DNA from: an uncultured Bacteroidales bacterium
Lineage (GTDB): Bacteria > Bacteroidota > Bacteroidia > Bacteroidales > F082
Direction of reading: 5' to 3'
Assembly (NCBI GenBank): GCA_900315175.1
Contig: OMYA01000003.1
Coordinates: forward strand, 1 to 64,000
DNA: 64,000 bases
In this document: piece after piece, positions 1 through 9,274 of the stretch
Numbering within the stretch: the stretch's first letter is position 1
Layout of the letters: every line of letters starts with the position of its first letter
The notes under the pieces: model-generated
Databases searched by the model: none
Seen by the model: only the letters and a program-made list of their open reading frames with translations
Told to the model about the DNA's origin: nothing
Position numbers and translations under genes: made by a program

Positions 1-24
1 GGAGCCACAATGGCTCCTTTTTTT
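1..24 (+). terminator. Rho-independent terminator of an upstream gene
   Basis: A perfect 7-bp inverted repeat, GGAGCCA and TGGCTCC around loop CAA, is followed by seven T. It would end a plus-strand transcript whose gene lies left of the window. Confidence 0.8.
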
Positions 25-27
25 GTT

Positions 28-106
28 TACCGTTTACTGTTTACCGTTTACCGTTTAGCTAAGAGAAAAAATTAAACTGTAAACGGTAAACTGTAAACTA
101 TTAAAC
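28..106. repeat. Degenerate GTTTAC-word repeat with inverted copy
   Basis: Five near-copies of GTTTAC(C/T) are followed after about 20 bp by the reverse-complement word GTAAAC several times, so the two halves can pair. It is one of many such word-repeat gaps in the window, each with its own word. Function unknown. Confidence 0.7.
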
Positions 107-115
107 TAAAATTCT

Positions 116-123
116 TATCTTTG
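116..123 (+). promoter_or_regulatory. -7 box TATCTTTG of the porin gene
   Basis: It matches the Bacteroidota -7 consensus TAnnTTTG. The box ends only 4 nt before the GTG start at 128, so the transcript would be leaderless or nearly so. Confidence 0.65.
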
Positions 124-127
124 CATC

Positions 128-2041
128 GTGAAAACTATAAGAGTCATATTATTGATATTAGGTGTGATGGCAAGCTGTTTTTTGATGGCTGGCACTACCC
201 TTTTACATGAAAATGATTCCACAAGTGTGGACTCTACATTGGTAAGATATTTTTATAATGGACTTGATAATCAACAGCTTGGAAATGTAAAAATTTGGGA
301 CACCACTACCCTTTCAGCTTCATTTTACGACCCGACAAATCCACTGTTTGAGTATTATCAAGAATTGAGCAATTCAGGGCATGCTCATAACAATCTGGAG
401 TTCTACTACCCTACTTCTATCGGTTTCAACAATAATCTGATATCTTACGACAAATTCATAATTACAAAATCAAAAGTCCTCTACCCTATTGTTTATCAGC
501 CATTTACAGAGATTAGCTATATGATGGGAAGCAAAAAGGAACAACATTTAAATGTCCTTTTCTGCAGAGAATTTTTGCCAAGATTTTATGTCACACTGAA
601 TTTTAATATCGATTATGCGCCATCTGTTTATCAGAGAAGCTATGCGCAAAACATTTATTTTGCCGGCAGTTTCCGTTGGAACACTAAAGATGAACGTTAT
701 GGTCTGAATGGTTATTACGTCACAAATAAAGTCGATGTTTATGAAAACGGCGGTATTACCCACGACTCCATTTTTGTGGATTTAATCGAAACAGACAAAT
801 CTGTTATCCCTGTTAATTTGAGTGGCGCAAGCAATTTGATAAAGGTCTCGGGCTTTGGTATTAATCAATATTTTGTTTTAAGCAATTCTGATATTCAGAC
901 AGAGAAGAAAATTGGACTCGGTAGAGTCAATTATTCTTTTGATTATCAACGTAATAGATATCTTTATAAAGATACTGACCCGACTTCAGATTTTTATTCT
1001 GGATATGATCCGGTTTTGAATACAGATGAGACATTGGACAGCCTGACTTTTTATACGATAAAAAACGAAATCAGTTGGAACTCATTGAGTTACGGCAAAT
1101 ACGACAACGATATCCCATTATATCTGACGTTTGGAGCAGAGCACAATTATACGCGTCATAAAGGATACAAAGAGATTTTGACAGGCGAGCAATTTGGCGA
1201 AGTGGCTTATCAAAATATCAGGGCTAAAGCCGGTGTAATTATAAATCTTTTCAAATCTACAAGAATTACTGGTAAAGGCGAGCTTATTTTGAGCGATTAC
1301 CATGCCGGAGATTTCATCTTGAACGGTCAGTGGAAGCAGTTTTTGGGCACATACAAAAGAAATATTGGTGCTTTGGTATTTGATGTGAATCTTTCAAGGC
1401 AATCGCCGGATTGGTTTGAGGAGACATATTACTCAAACAATTTCAGATGGAGTAATGATTTCAGTCCATCGACATATCTGAAGTTGCAAGGTGCCTATGA
1501 AACTCCATGGTTTTCAATAGGTATTAAGCAGACAACGATTGATCACTATATTTATTTCGGTGAAAATGCGAAACCAGTCCAGCACACTGGAACCATTTAC
1601 ATCACATCGACTTTTGCGAAGCTTACCATCAATGTGAAATATTTCGAGATTGGCGCCTTCGCATCTATGCAAGTCACTGATCATGACAATGTTATACATC
1701 TTCCTTTATACTATGGGAAGGTGAAATTTGGCTGGAACATCAATCTTGTGAAAGGCATCTCGCTGATACAGCCTGCTGTTGTACTCAATTATTTCACAGA
1801 GTATTACGCTGATGCATACATGCCAGCTACAAGGACATTCTATCTTCAGAATGACGTGAAGATCGGAAATTATCCTTTCTTGGATTTTTATCTGACAATT
1901 AAATTGAAACGCGCAAATATTTACGCAGGATATACCAATATCTATAGTTTGACAAAAGTCAACAGGTATTTTACCACGCCTCATTATCCGATGAGGGATT
2001 CGAAGATTGTTTTTGGAGTAAAATGGCGTTTGTACAAGTAG
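128..2041 (+). CDS. Putative outer-membrane porin (Porin_10-like)
   Basis: Predicted beta-barrel outer-membrane protein of 637 aa. The GTG start at 128 is chosen because it gives a normal signal peptide (residues 1-22, hydrophobic core VILLILGVMASCFLMAG); the next in-frame ATG would cut that helix. Residues about 118-140 hold the block QPFTEISYMMGSKKEQ, which I recognise from Bacteroidota putative porins, followed by many alternating aromatic/polar strands up to GVKWRLYK at the C-terminus. A passive outer-membrane diffusion role is inferred from the family; the substrate is unknown. It is a single-gene unit with a promoter directly at the start. It ends back to back with the convergent DjlA-like gene, the two stop codons being adjacent. 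Confidence 0.8.
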   Translation: MKTIRVILLILGVMASCFLMAGTTLLHENDSTSVDSTLVRYFYNGLDNQQLGNVKIWDTTTLSASFYDPTNPLFEYYQELSNSGHAHNNLEFYYPTSIGFNNNLISYDKFIITKSKVLYPIVYQPFTEISYMMGSKKEQHLNVLFCREFLPRFYVTLNFNIDYAPSVYQRSYAQNIYFAGSFRWNTKDERYGLNGYYVTNKVDVYENGGITHDSIFVDLIETDKSVIPVNLSGASNLIKVSGFGINQYFVLSNSDIQTEKKIGLGRVNYSFDYQRNRYLYKDTDPTSDFYSGYDPVLNTDETLDSLTFYTIKNEISWNSLSYGKYDNDIPLYLTFGAEHNYTRHKGYKEILTGEQFGEVAYQNIRAKAGVIINLFKSTRITGKGELILSDYHAGDFILNGQWKQFLGTYKRNIGALVFDVNLSRQSPDWFEETYYSNNFRWSNDFSPSTYLKLQGAYETPWFSIGIKQTTIDHYIYFGENAKPVQHTGTIYITSTFAKLTINVKYFEIGAFASMQVTDHDNVIHLPLYYGKVKFGWNINLVKGISLIQPAVVLNYFTEYYADAYMPATRTFYLQNDVKIGNYPFLDFYLTIKLKRANIYAGYTNIYSLTKVNRYFTTPHYPMRDSKIVFGVKWRLYK

Positions 2042-2800
2042 TTACGCCATACCGCGCTGTTTCTTGATTCTGTCGTAAGCGTCGTTGATTTCCTGGAATT
2101 TCTTCTCTGCAGCTTTGCGGACATCTTCGCCAAGATAAGCAACTTTATCAGGATGGTTTTTCTTTGCCATTTCGCGATAAGCTTTCTTAACCTCATCATC
2201 TGAAGCCGACGAATCGATTCCCAGAATTGTATAAGCGTCATCAACTATTTTGACGAACATTGCCTTAATAGATTCAAAATCAGAGGTATAGACGCCCATG
2301 TAGCGTGAAATCGTCTCGATGACATTGATTTCGTTTTCATGCACTTGACCATCAGCATTGGCGATGCCAAACAGATAATGAAGCAGCTGGAGGCGTGACG
2401 AATAATCCATGTAACGGCCTATTTGCTGGCTGACTTCTGCAATCTGTATATCTTGTTTCAAAATTTCACGCAAAGTGAGAACATACTTTTCCGCTTGTTC
2501 CTGGCCAAAATTTGACAGGAAAAAGTGCTTAACATAGTCGAGTTCTGATTTTTTAACAGTGCCATCGGCTTTCATGACAGCTGCTGAGAGGACCAGCAAA
2601 CTTGATGAAAAGTCTTTTTGTTTTGGCGTTCCACCAAGGAATTCGGTATCTTTTCTGGTATAACCGCCGCCCAGATATGAGCCGAGAGCAGCACCGATTA
2701 TGCCACCTATAGGTCCCAAAGCCCAGAAACCGACAAAAAATCCGAGGATGCCCGGGAGGCATCCAATATTTCTATATTGTTGATTATCAGAGTTATTCAT
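2042..2800 (-). CDS. DjlA-like TerB / J-domain co-chaperone
   Basis: 252 aa. Residues 17-45 are a glycine-rich hydrophobic segment ([17 protein letters not shown]), likely a membrane hairpin. Residues about 62-170 resemble the TerB/DjlA helical domain ([14 protein letters not shown] and [14 protein letters not shown] acidic loops). Residues about 188-252 form a J domain with the HPD motif at 216-218, which stimulates DnaK ATPase in this family. The layout matches membrane-anchored DjlA-type co-chaperones, here with the J domain at the C-terminus. It has its own -7 box and no operon partner. The stop directly abuts the porin stop. Confidence 0.85.
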   Translation of the reverse strand: MNNSDNQQYRNIGCLPGILGFFVGFWALGPIGGIIGAALGSYLGGGYTRKDTEFLGGTPKQKDFSSSLLVLSAAVMKADGTVKKSELDYVKHFFLSNFGQEQAEKYVLTLREILKQDIQIAEVSQQIGRYMDYSSRLQLLHYLFGIANADGQVHENEINVIETISRYMGVYTSDFESIKAMFVKIVDDAYTILGIDSSASDDEVKKAYREMAKKNHPDKVAYLGEDVRKAAEKKFQEINDAYDRIKKQRGMA

Positions 2801-2828
2801 AATAATATTTTAATAATTTAATTTTTTA

Positions 2829-2836
2829 CAAAGATA
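2829..2836 (-). promoter_or_regulatory. -7 box of the DjlA-like gene
   Basis: TATCTTTG on the minus strand, 28 nt upstream of the ATG. Confidence 0.6.
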
Positions 2837-2842
2837 CAAAAA

Positions 2843-2878
2843 AAGACTTTAGACCTTAAATTTTAGACCTTAGTTTTT
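2843..2878. repeat. Degenerate TTTAGACCTTA word repeat
   Basis: Near-copies of (C)TTTAGAC and TTAGACC in tandem between two divergent genes. The same word recurs at 5806-5842 and 19375-19412. Confidence 0.55.
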
Positions 2879-2913
2879 TTGATATTGACAAAATTATAAA
2901 AATTTATTTGTGT

Positions 2914-2939
2914 AAACTGTCGCCCGAGAGGGACAGTTT
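2914..2939. other. Hairpin with GAGA tetraloop
   Basis: AAACTGT and ACAGTTT flank CCC-GAGA-GGG, leaving a 2-nt bulge. It lies upstream of the ppdK promoter. It could be a weak terminator (CTTTATTTTT follows) or part of a small RNA; no gene end explains it. Confidence 0.45.
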
Positions 2940-2992
2940 CTTTATTTTTGAAAAAAACTCAATTTTTTTTATAAAAATTCAGATTTTTTTTC

Positions 2993-3000
2993 TAATTTTG
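2993..3000 (+). promoter_or_regulatory. -7 box of ppdK
   Basis: TAATTTTG followed by CA. The start codon is 79 nt downstream, giving a leader of about 70 nt. Confidence 0.65.
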
Positions 3001-3078
3001 CATTTTTCAAAAAACGAGCAACTTTTTTTGCTGAAATTGAAAATCATATAGTAGAACAACAAATAATTTTTTAGAAAA

Positions 3079-5805
3079 ATGGGAAAAACCAAGTACGTTT
3101 ATCTTTTCGGCAATCGTACAGCCGAGGGTAACTCAACGATGAAGAATTTGTTGGGTGGCAAGGGTGCTAACTTAGCAGAGATGTGTCTGTTAGGATTGCC
3201 TGTTCCAGCAGGTTTGACAATCACAACTGAATGCTGCACAGCATATTACGCTAACAACTGCCAGCTTCCTGCAGGTTTGATGGATGAGGTCCACGCAGGA
3301 ATCAAGAATATGGAGAAAATCATGGGCATGAAATACGGCGACGCAAAGAATCCTCTCTTAGTGTCATGCCGTTCAGGCGCGCGCCAGTCAATGCCAGGTA
3401 TGATGGACACCGTTCTGAATATTGGTCTTTGCTCAAAGACAATCCCTGGTTTGATTGAGAAAACCAAGAACGAGCGTTTCGTTTACGATTCATATCGCCG
3501 TCTTATCATGATGTACGCTGACGTCGTCATGGAGAAGGCTGAAGACAGAGAGCCTGTCAAGGGTAAAGGTATCCGTAAGATTTTGGACGACAAACTCGAT
3601 GCTTTCAAGGTAAAGAAAGGTTACAAATCAGATACAGACATCACAGCTGCTGAGCTCAAGGCTTTGGCTGAGGATTTCAAGAAGATTATCAAGAAAGAAC
3701 TCGGAACAGAGTTCCCGGACGATGCAGAGATGCAGCTTGAAGGCGGTATCAGAGCCGTGTTCAAGAGCTGGAACGGCAAGAAAGCTGTGTCATACCGCAG
3801 AATCGAAGGTATTCCTGAGGATTGGGGAACAGCTGTCAACGTGCAGACCATGGTGTTCGGCAACATGGGTGAAAACTCAGCAACAGGTGTTGCTTTCACA
3901 CGTGACCCTGCTACAGGTGACAACAAGTTCTACGGTGAATGGCTTATCAACGCTCAGGGCGAGGACGTCGTGGCTGGTATCCGCACTCCTAACCCATTGA
4001 ACAAAGCCACCAAGAACGAGAAAAACAAGAAGATGCCTTCAATGGAAGAGCTCATGCCACAGACTTACAAAGAGCTGTGCGACGTTCGTGAAACATTGGA
4101 GAACTTCTACAAAGACATGCTCGATATCGAGTTCACAATCCAGGATGGTAAGTTATACATGTTGCAGTGCCGCGTTGGTAAGCGCACAGGCGTTGCAGCA
4201 GTCAACATGGCTCTCGACATGCTTCACGAAGGCAGAATCGACGAGGCTACAGCTGTCATGAGACTCGGTGTCAACCAGATTGACGAGCTCCTCCACCCTA
4301 TCCTCGACGCAAAAGACGAGAAGAGCAAGAGCGTTTTGGCTCACGGTCTTCCGGCAGGTCCTGGCGGCGCGGTGGGTAGAATCGCATTGAGCAGCGAGAA
4401 AGCTATGGAATACAGAAGCGCAAAGCAGGCTAACATCCTCGTCCGCGAAGAGACCAACCCAGAAGACGTTGAAGGTATGCGTGCTGCTGACGGTATCCTC
4501 ACACAGCGTGGCGGTATGACCTCACACGCAGCTTTGGTTGCACGTGGCTGGGGCAAATGCTGTATCGTTGGCTGCGAGGCTGTACATATCAACGAGAAAG
4601 AAGGCACTGTGAAAATCGGTGAAAAGACATATAAAGAAGGCGACATCATCTCGCTCAACGGAACAAAAGGTTATGTGTACGACGGCTCGGTGAAGACCAT
4701 TGACGCTACAGAAAACAAACGTTTCCAGGAGTTCATGAAGCTCGTGGACAAATATCGTAAGATGGGTGTCCGCACCAACGCTGATAACCCGGATGACGCA
4801 CAGAGAGCTGTCAGCTTCGGCGCTGAAGGTATCGGCTTGTTCCGTATCGAGCACATGTTCTACGGCAAGAACAGCGAGAAACCTCTTGCAAAACTCCGTA
4901 AGATGATTCTTGCTGACACAACAGAAGCACGTAAGGCAGCTTTGGCAGAACTCGAGCCATACATCCTCGAGTCGGTGAAGGCCACAATGAAGGTTTTGGA
5001 CGGCAAACCTGTCACCTTCCGTTTGATGGACCCACCATTACACGAGTTCGTGCCTCATACACTCGACAAGCAGAAAGCTGTCGCTGCAGATCCTGAGTAC
5101 AACATCACTCTCAAGAAGCTCCAGAAACGTATCGAAGAACTTAAGGAAGTCAACCCGATGATGGGTCTCCGCGGCGTACGTCTCGGCATCGTTTATCCAG
5201 AGATTTCAGAGACACAGTTCCGTGCTTTGTTTGAGGCTACAGCACAGTTGATGAAGGAAAAGAAACACCCTCATCTCGAAATCATGGTCCCTCTCACAAT
5301 CAACGTGAAAGAGCTTGAAAACCAGAAAGCTATCGCAGAACGCGTCAAGGCTGAGATGGAAAAGAAATACAAAGTCAACATTGAGTACATGTATGGCACA
5401 ATGATTGAGATCCCACGCGCTACATTAGTGGCAGACAAGATCGCTGAGGTGGCACAGTTCTTCTCATTTGGTACCAACGACTTGACTCAGATGACATTCG
5501 GTTTCTCACGCGACGACGTCAACTCTATAGTTCACAGCTACATCGACCAGAAGATCATCCCTGCCGATCCATTCAACACATTGGATCAGGAAGGCGTTGG
5601 CCAGCTGGTTAAGTTGGGTGTTGAACGCGGACGTTCGACAAGAAACAACCTGAAGTGCGGTGTTTGCGGCGAGCACGGTGGTGACCCGGCATCAGTGGAG
5701 TTCTTCTATGGTGCAGGTTTGAACTATGTTTCATGTTCACCATTCCGCGTGCCGGTTGCGAGACTGGCTGCAGCACAGGCAGCGATTAAGGCTGATCGCA
5801 AATAA
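3079..5805 (+). CDS. ppdK: Pyruvate, phosphate dikinase
   Basis: Cytosolic enzyme interconverting pyruvate + ATP + Pi with PEP + AMP + PPi. It has 908 aa, within the family range. The N-terminal ATP-grasp domain starts with KNLLGGKGANLAEM. The central swivelling domain has GGMTSHAALVARGWGK with the phosphorylated His at about residue 483. The C-terminal TIM barrel ends with KCGVCGEHGGDPASVEF, where Cys863 is the expected catalytic acid/base. Codon use is strongly biased, as in highly expressed genes. No PPDK regulatory kinase is nearby. In anaerobic Bacteroidota this enzyme usually contributes to PPi-linked glycolysis or to gluconeogenesis. It is monocistronic, with its own promoter and a strong terminator. 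Confidence 0.97.
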   Translation: MGKTKYVYLFGNRTAEGNSTMKNLLGGKGANLAEMCLLGLPVPAGLTITTECCTAYYANNCQLPAGLMDEVHAGIKNMEKIMGMKYGDAKNPLLVSCRSGARQSMPGMMDTVLNIGLCSKTIPGLIEKTKNERFVYDSYRRLIMMYADVVMEKAEDREPVKGKGIRKILDDKLDAFKVKKGYKSDTDITAAELKALAEDFKKIIKKELGTEFPDDAEMQLEGGIRAVFKSWNGKKAVSYRRIEGIPEDWGTAVNVQTMVFGNMGENSATGVAFTRDPATGDNKFYGEWLINAQGEDVVAGIRTPNPLNKATKNEKNKKMPSMEELMPQTYKELCDVRETLENFYKDMLDIEFTIQDGKLYMLQCRVGKRTGVAAVNMALDMLHEGRIDEATAVMRLGVNQIDELLHPILDAKDEKSKSVLAHGLPAGPGGAVGRIALSSEKAMEYRSAKQANILVREETNPEDVEGMRAADGILTQRGGMTSHAALVARGWGKCCIVGCEAVHINEKEGTVKIGEKTYKEGDIISLNGTKGYVYDGSVKTIDATENKRFQEFMKLVDKYRKMGVRTNADNPDDAQRAVSFGAEGIGLFRIEHMFYGKNSEKPLAKLRKMILADTTEARKAALAELEPYILESVKATMKVLDGKPVTFRLMDPPLHEFVPHTLDKQKAVAADPEYNITLKKLQKRIEELKEVNPMMGLRGVRLGIVYPEISETQFRALFEATAQLMKEKKHPHLEIMVPLTINVKELENQKAIAERVKAEMEKKYKVNIEYMYGTMIEIPRATLVADKIAEVAQFFSFGTNDLTQMTFGFSRDDVNSIVHSYIDQKIIPADPFNTLDQEGVGQLVKLGVERGRSTRNNLKCGVCGEHGGDPASVEFFYGAGLNYVSCSPFRVPVARLAAAQAAIKADRK

Positions 5806-5844
5806 GACCTTAGACTTTAGACATTAGACGTTAGTCTTTAGATA

Positions 5845-5880
5845 GTAGAGAAGCACGGGTGTGCTTCTCTACGTTTTTTT
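5845..5880 (+). terminator. Terminator of ppdK
   Basis: Perfect 12-bp stem GTAGAGAAGCAC / GTGCTTCTCTAC with loop GGGT, then seven T. A TTTAGAC word repeat lies between the stop codon and the stem (5806-5842). Confidence 0.9.
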
Positions 5881-5916
5881 AGACAGGATTAATTATTAAT
5901 CACTAAAACGGTTAAA

Positions 5917-5948
5917 CAAAAAGCCCGCCTCACGGCGGGCTTTTTTTA
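5917..5948 (-). terminator. Terminator of the thrS-infC-rpmI-rplT operon
   Basis: Stem AGCCCGCC / GGCGGGCT flanked by A and T runs, so it can act in both directions. It lies just after the rplT stop on the minus strand. Confidence 0.9.
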
Positions 5949-5968
5949 CCACTCATTCTTTGAAAACA

Positions 5969-6313
5969 TTATTTTATTTTTTCAACAATAGCTTTGAAAG
6001 CTTCCGGGTTGTTCAAAGCCAGGTCGGCTAAAACCTTACGGTTGAGGTCGATGTTAGCAGCATGAATCTTACCCATGAATGTACTGTATGTCATACCGTA
6101 CTCGTGTGCGGCAGCGTTGATACGTACAATCCAAAGGCTTCTGAAATCACGTTTCTTGGCCTTTCTGTCACGATAGGCGTAGGTCAGACCCTTTTCCCAA
6201 GAGTTCTTGGCCACTGTCCAGACGTTCTTACGTGCGCTGAACTGTCCCTTCGTCTGTTTTAATACTTTTTTGCGTCTTGCTCTTGAAGCGACTGCATTTA
6301 CTGATCTTGGCAT
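5969..6313 (-). CDS. rplT: 50S ribosomal protein L20
   Basis: 114 aa, the usual L20 length, beginning [19 protein letters not shown]. It is a basic protein that binds 23S rRNA early in assembly of the large subunit. It is the last gene of the classical thrS-infC-rpmI-rplT cluster. In other bacteria L20 can repress infC-rpmI-rplT; whether that holds here cannot be seen. Confidence 0.98.
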   Translation of the reverse strand: MPRSVNAVASRARRKKVLKQTKGQFSARKNVWTVAKNSWEKGLTYAYRDRKAKKRDFRSLWIVRINAAAHEYGMTYSTFMGKIHAANIDLNRKVLADLALNNPEAFKAIVEKIK

Positions 6314-6399
6314 AATTTTCTAATTTTATTCCGTAAGAGCGCCCCGCATCTGTCCGGGAACTTTCTTCCGCTCTTACAAGAGTTAAACAATTTTGTTGA

Positions 6400-6594
6400 T
6401 TACATGAGAAGCATTTCTCTTACTGCTGCCATGTTGGCCTGCTCCACAATTGTCTGATGACCTAAAGCGCGTTTACGTTTGTTGGTCTTCTTTGTCAAAA
6501 TGTGGCTGTGATAAGCGTGCTTTCTCTTGACTAAACCGGTGCCAGTGATTCTGAAACGTTTCTTGGCAGCGGATTTTGTTTTCATTTTAGGCAT
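6400..6594 (-). CDS. rpmI: 50S ribosomal protein L35
   Basis: 64 aa, typical L35: [20 protein letters not shown] followed by the basic [19 protein letters not shown] segment. It lies between infC (39 nt upstream) and rplT (86 nt downstream) and is co-transcribed with them. Confidence 0.97.
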   Translation of the reverse strand: MPKMKTKSAAKKRFRITGTGLVKRKHAYHSHILTKKTNKRKRALGHQTIVEQANMAAVREMLLM

Positions 6595-6633
6595 TTTAAA
6601 ACTATTTTTTAAAGTTATGAATGAGTGTTTTTC

Positions 6634-7197
6634 TTATTTCTTAGGAGCTATTATCATTAACATGCGCTTTCCTTCGAGCTTCGGCAAAGACTCAACCTTG
6701 CCAACATCCTCCAAAGCCTGAGCGAACTTGAGCAAAACCAGCTCTCCCTGCTCCTTGTAGGCGATGGAACGTCCGTGGAAGAACACATCGACCTTCACCT
6801 TAGCACCGTCCTCGAGGAACTTCTTTGCGTGGTTCAACTTGAATTCGAAGTCGCTGTCGCCAATCTGTGCGCCGAGACGTAACTCCTTGATAACCACTTT
6901 GGTAGCCTTAGCTTTGATTTCTTTCTGTTTCTTCTTTTGGTCGAAGAGGAATTTCTTATAATCCATGATCTTACAGACCGGTGGATTTGCGCTTGGTGAA
7001 ATCTCCACTAAGTCGAGACCTGCCTCGTCAGCCATTCTGATGGCCTCGCGAATCGGGTGTATCTCGTTGTCACCGGCCTCGCCGACGACTCTCACCATTG
7101 GTGCCGTGATCCTGTTGTTTATTCTGTGCGGATCATCGTTCTGCTTGCTTTTCGGAGGTCTGTTCTGGTTTCCTCCGTTGTTTACTGGTAGTGCTAT
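6634..7197 (-). CDS. infC: Translation initiation factor IF-3, ATA start
   Basis: IF-3 binds the 30S subunit and checks the start codon and initiator tRNA. From the first ATG (7098) the protein would be 154 aa and would lack the start of the N-domain. The frame stays open upstream, and residues encoded there (DPHRINNRITAP, running into MVRVVGE) are the normal IF-3 N-terminus. The only well-placed initiation signal is AGGAG nine nucleotides before an ATA codon at 7195-7197, giving 187 aa, the usual family length. Rare start codons in infC are known from E. coli (AUU), where IF-3 controls its own synthesis by rejecting non-canonical starts; ATA is my inference here. C-domain: DVFFHGRSIAYKEQGE. 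Second gene of the thrS operon, 54 nt after thrS. Confidence 0.85.
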   Translation of the reverse strand: MALPVNNGGNQNRPPKSKQNDDPHRINNRITAPMVRVVGEAGDNEIHPIREAIRMADEAGLDLVEISPSANPPVCKIMDYKKFLFDQKKKQKEIKAKATKVVIKELRLGAQIGDSDFEFKLNHAKKFLEDGAKVKVDVFFHGRSIAYKEQGELVLLKFAQALEDVGKVESLPKLEGKRMLMIIAPKK

Positions 7198-7251
7198 GGT
7201 ATGTATCTCCTATATTAATTTAACAATAATTTAAAATTCAAAATTTAGAAT

Positions 7252-9195
7252 TTAATATTCGACCTTTTGCTCTTCCGCTACTTGATTCTCAACCATCTTG
7301 GCGAAATCAGCAACCGGCATCGAACCGAGGTCACCAGTACCGCGCTTACGCACTGACACCAAGCCCTCACCTTCTTCCTTCTCGCCCACGATGAGCATGT
7401 AAGGAATCTTCTTCAATTCGGCATCACGGATCTTACGGCCAATCTTCTCGCTTCTGTCGTCGAGCAAGCATCTAACCTCAGCATTCTTCAGTGTCTCGTA
7501 CACCTTCTCTGCGTATTCCTGATATTTCTCAGATATAGGCAGGATGATGGCCTGGTCTGGAGCGAGCCACAACGGGAAGTCGCCGGCGCAGTGCTCGAGC
7601 AACACAGCAACGAAACGCTCCATCGAGCCGAATGGCGCTCTGTGAATCATCACAGGACGGTGTTTCTCGTTGTCCTTGCCTATATATGTGAGGTCGAAAC
7701 GCTCTGGCAAGTTATAGTCAACCTGGATGGTGCCAAGCTGCCAACGACGGCCGAGGGCGTCTTTCACCATGAAGTCCAACTTAGGACCGTAGAATGCAGC
7801 CTCGCCTGTCTCTTCTCTTGCCGGAAGGTTCTTCTCAGCGCAAGCTTCCTTGATAGCCTGTTCAGCTCTCTCCCAATTCTCGTCTGTACCGACGTATTTT
7901 GTGGTGTTGTTAGGGTCACGGAGTGAAATCTGTGCCTCAAAGTTCTCAAATTTCAAGGCTTTGAAGATGATTTCGATGATGTTCATCACGCGGAGGAACT
8001 CGTCTTTCACCTGGTCAGGACGGCAGAAGATATGAGCGTCGTCTTGTGTGAACGAACGTACACGTGTCAAGCCGTGCAACTCACCGCTCTGCTCGTAACG
8101 GTACACTGTTCCGAACTCTGCCAGACGCAGAGGGAGGTCCTTGTATGAACGTGGCTGCCATCTGTAAATCATGCAGTGATGAGGGCAGTTCATAGGCTTC
8201 AGCAGATAAACCTCGCCTTCCTCAGGTGTGGTGATTGGCTGGAAGCTGTCCTTGCCGTAATGATCCCAGTGTCCTGATGTCACGTAAAGATTCTTGTTTC
8301 CGATATGAGGAGTGATAACCTGCTCATAGCCATAGTGTTTCTGAATCTTTGTGAGATATTCCTGGAGACGGTTACGCAGAGCTGTACCTCTTGGGAGCCA
8401 CATCGGGAGACCTTTGCCGACCATGTCGGTGAACATGAAAAGCTCAAGCTCACGACCGAGTTTGCGGTGGTCGCGTTTCTTCGCTTCCTCAAGAAGGACG
8501 AGGTAATCCTCGAGGTCTTTCTTCTTAGGGAATGTGATGCCGTAGATACGTGTCAGCTGTTTGCGGTTCTCGTCGCCACGCCAGTAAGCGCCGGCGATAG
8601 ATGTCAGCTTCACCGCCTTGATGCACGATGTGTCCGGGATATGCGGTCCGCGGCACAAATCAGTGAAAGTTCCTGATTTATAATATGTTATGGTACCATC
8701 TTCAAGCTCGTTGATAAGCTCTACTTTGTACTCATCGCCTTTTTCTGTGAAATATTTCAAAGCGTCAGCCTTGCACACGTCAACACGCTCAAATGCCTGC
8801 TTCTCCTTGGCGAGCTCGAGCATCTTGTTCTCAATCTTCACGAGGTCTTCCTCTGTCAATGTCATGTCACCGGTGTCGATGTCATAGTAAAAACCGTTCT
8901 CGATAGCTGGACCAATGCCGAATTTCACACCCTTATACAGCTGCTCGATAGCCTCTGCCATAAGGTGTGCTGATGAGTGCCAAACTGTAGCTTTTCCTTC
9001 TGGGTCGTTCCACGTAAACAATTGAATATTAGCGTCTTCGTTAATCGGACGAAGAGCATCCCACATCTTGTCGTTTACCTTTGCTGACAACACGTTACGA
9101 GCCAAGCCTTCACTGATGCTTTTGGCGATGTCCATTGGCGTTACGCCCGCTTCAAACTGTCTGACGCCACCGTCAGGAAATGTAATATTTATCAT
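7252..9195 (-). CDS. thrS: Threonyl-tRNA synthetase
   Basis: 647 aa from the ATG at 9195. This start is preferred over an upstream in-frame ATG (9267) because the -7 box lies between them and the protein then begins [10 protein letters not shown], the normal TGS-domain start. Order: TGS domain (1-62); editing domain with HSSAH (His73, His77) and CRGPH; class II catalytic core with motif 2 [18 protein letters not shown] and motif 3 [10 protein letters not shown]-terminal anticodon-binding domain. It charges tRNA-Thr and hydrolyses Ser-tRNA-Thr. It is the first gene of the operon with infC, rpmI and rplT. I see no T-box or operator-like stem in the short leader. Confidence 0.97.
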   Translation of the reverse strand: MINITFPDGGVRQFEAGVTPMDIAKSISEGLARNVLSAKVNDKMWDALRPINEDANIQLFTWNDPEGKATVWHSSAHLMAEAIEQLYKGVKFGIGPAIENGFYYDIDTGDMTLTEEDLVKIENKMLELAKEKQAFERVDVCKADALKYFTEKGDEYKVELINELEDGTITYYKSGTFTDLCRGPHIPDTSCIKAVKLTSIAGAYWRGDENRKQLTRIYGITFPKKKDLEDYLVLLEEAKKRDHRKLGRELELFMFTDMVGKGLPMWLPRGTALRNRLQEYLTKIQKHYGYEQVITPHIGNKNLYVTSGHWDHYGKDSFQPITTPEEGEVYLLKPMNCPHHCMIYRWQPRSYKDLPLRLAEFGTVYRYEQSGELHGLTRVRSFTQDDAHIFCRPDQVKDEFLRVMNIIEIIFKALKFENFEAQISLRDPNNTTKYVGTDENWERAEQAIKEACAEKNLPAREETGEAAFYGPKLDFMVKDALGRRWQLGTIQVDYNLPERFDLTYIGKDNEKHRPVMIHRAPFGSMERFVAVLLEHCAGDFPLWLAPDQAIILPISEKYQEYAEKVYETLKNAEVRCLLDDRSEKIGRKIRDAELKKIPYMLIVGEKEEGEGLVSVRKRGTGDLGSMPVADFAKMVENQVAEEQKVEY

Positions 9196-9224
9196 ATCAA
9201 AATTATTTTCACAAAAAAGCGCTG

Positions 9225-9232
9225 CAAAATTA
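9225..9232 (-). promoter_or_regulatory. -7 box of thrS
   Basis: TAATTTTG followed by C on the minus strand, 29 nt upstream of the chosen ATG. It lies downstream of an alternative ATG at 9267 and so helps decide the start. Confidence 0.65.
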
Positions 9233-9274
9233 CAAATTTTTTTAACACGAAATTCACTGATTATCAAAAATTTT

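Noticed and set aside
3722..4000. Frames inside ppdK, pnp, cas9 and other long genes on either strand
   Set aside because: Shadows of strongly coding genes; no own signals or recognisable domains.
9196..9267. Longer threonyl-tRNA synthetase start adding 24 residues
   Set aside because: The -7 box lies between this ATG and the TGS-domain start, so the extension would not be transcribed.
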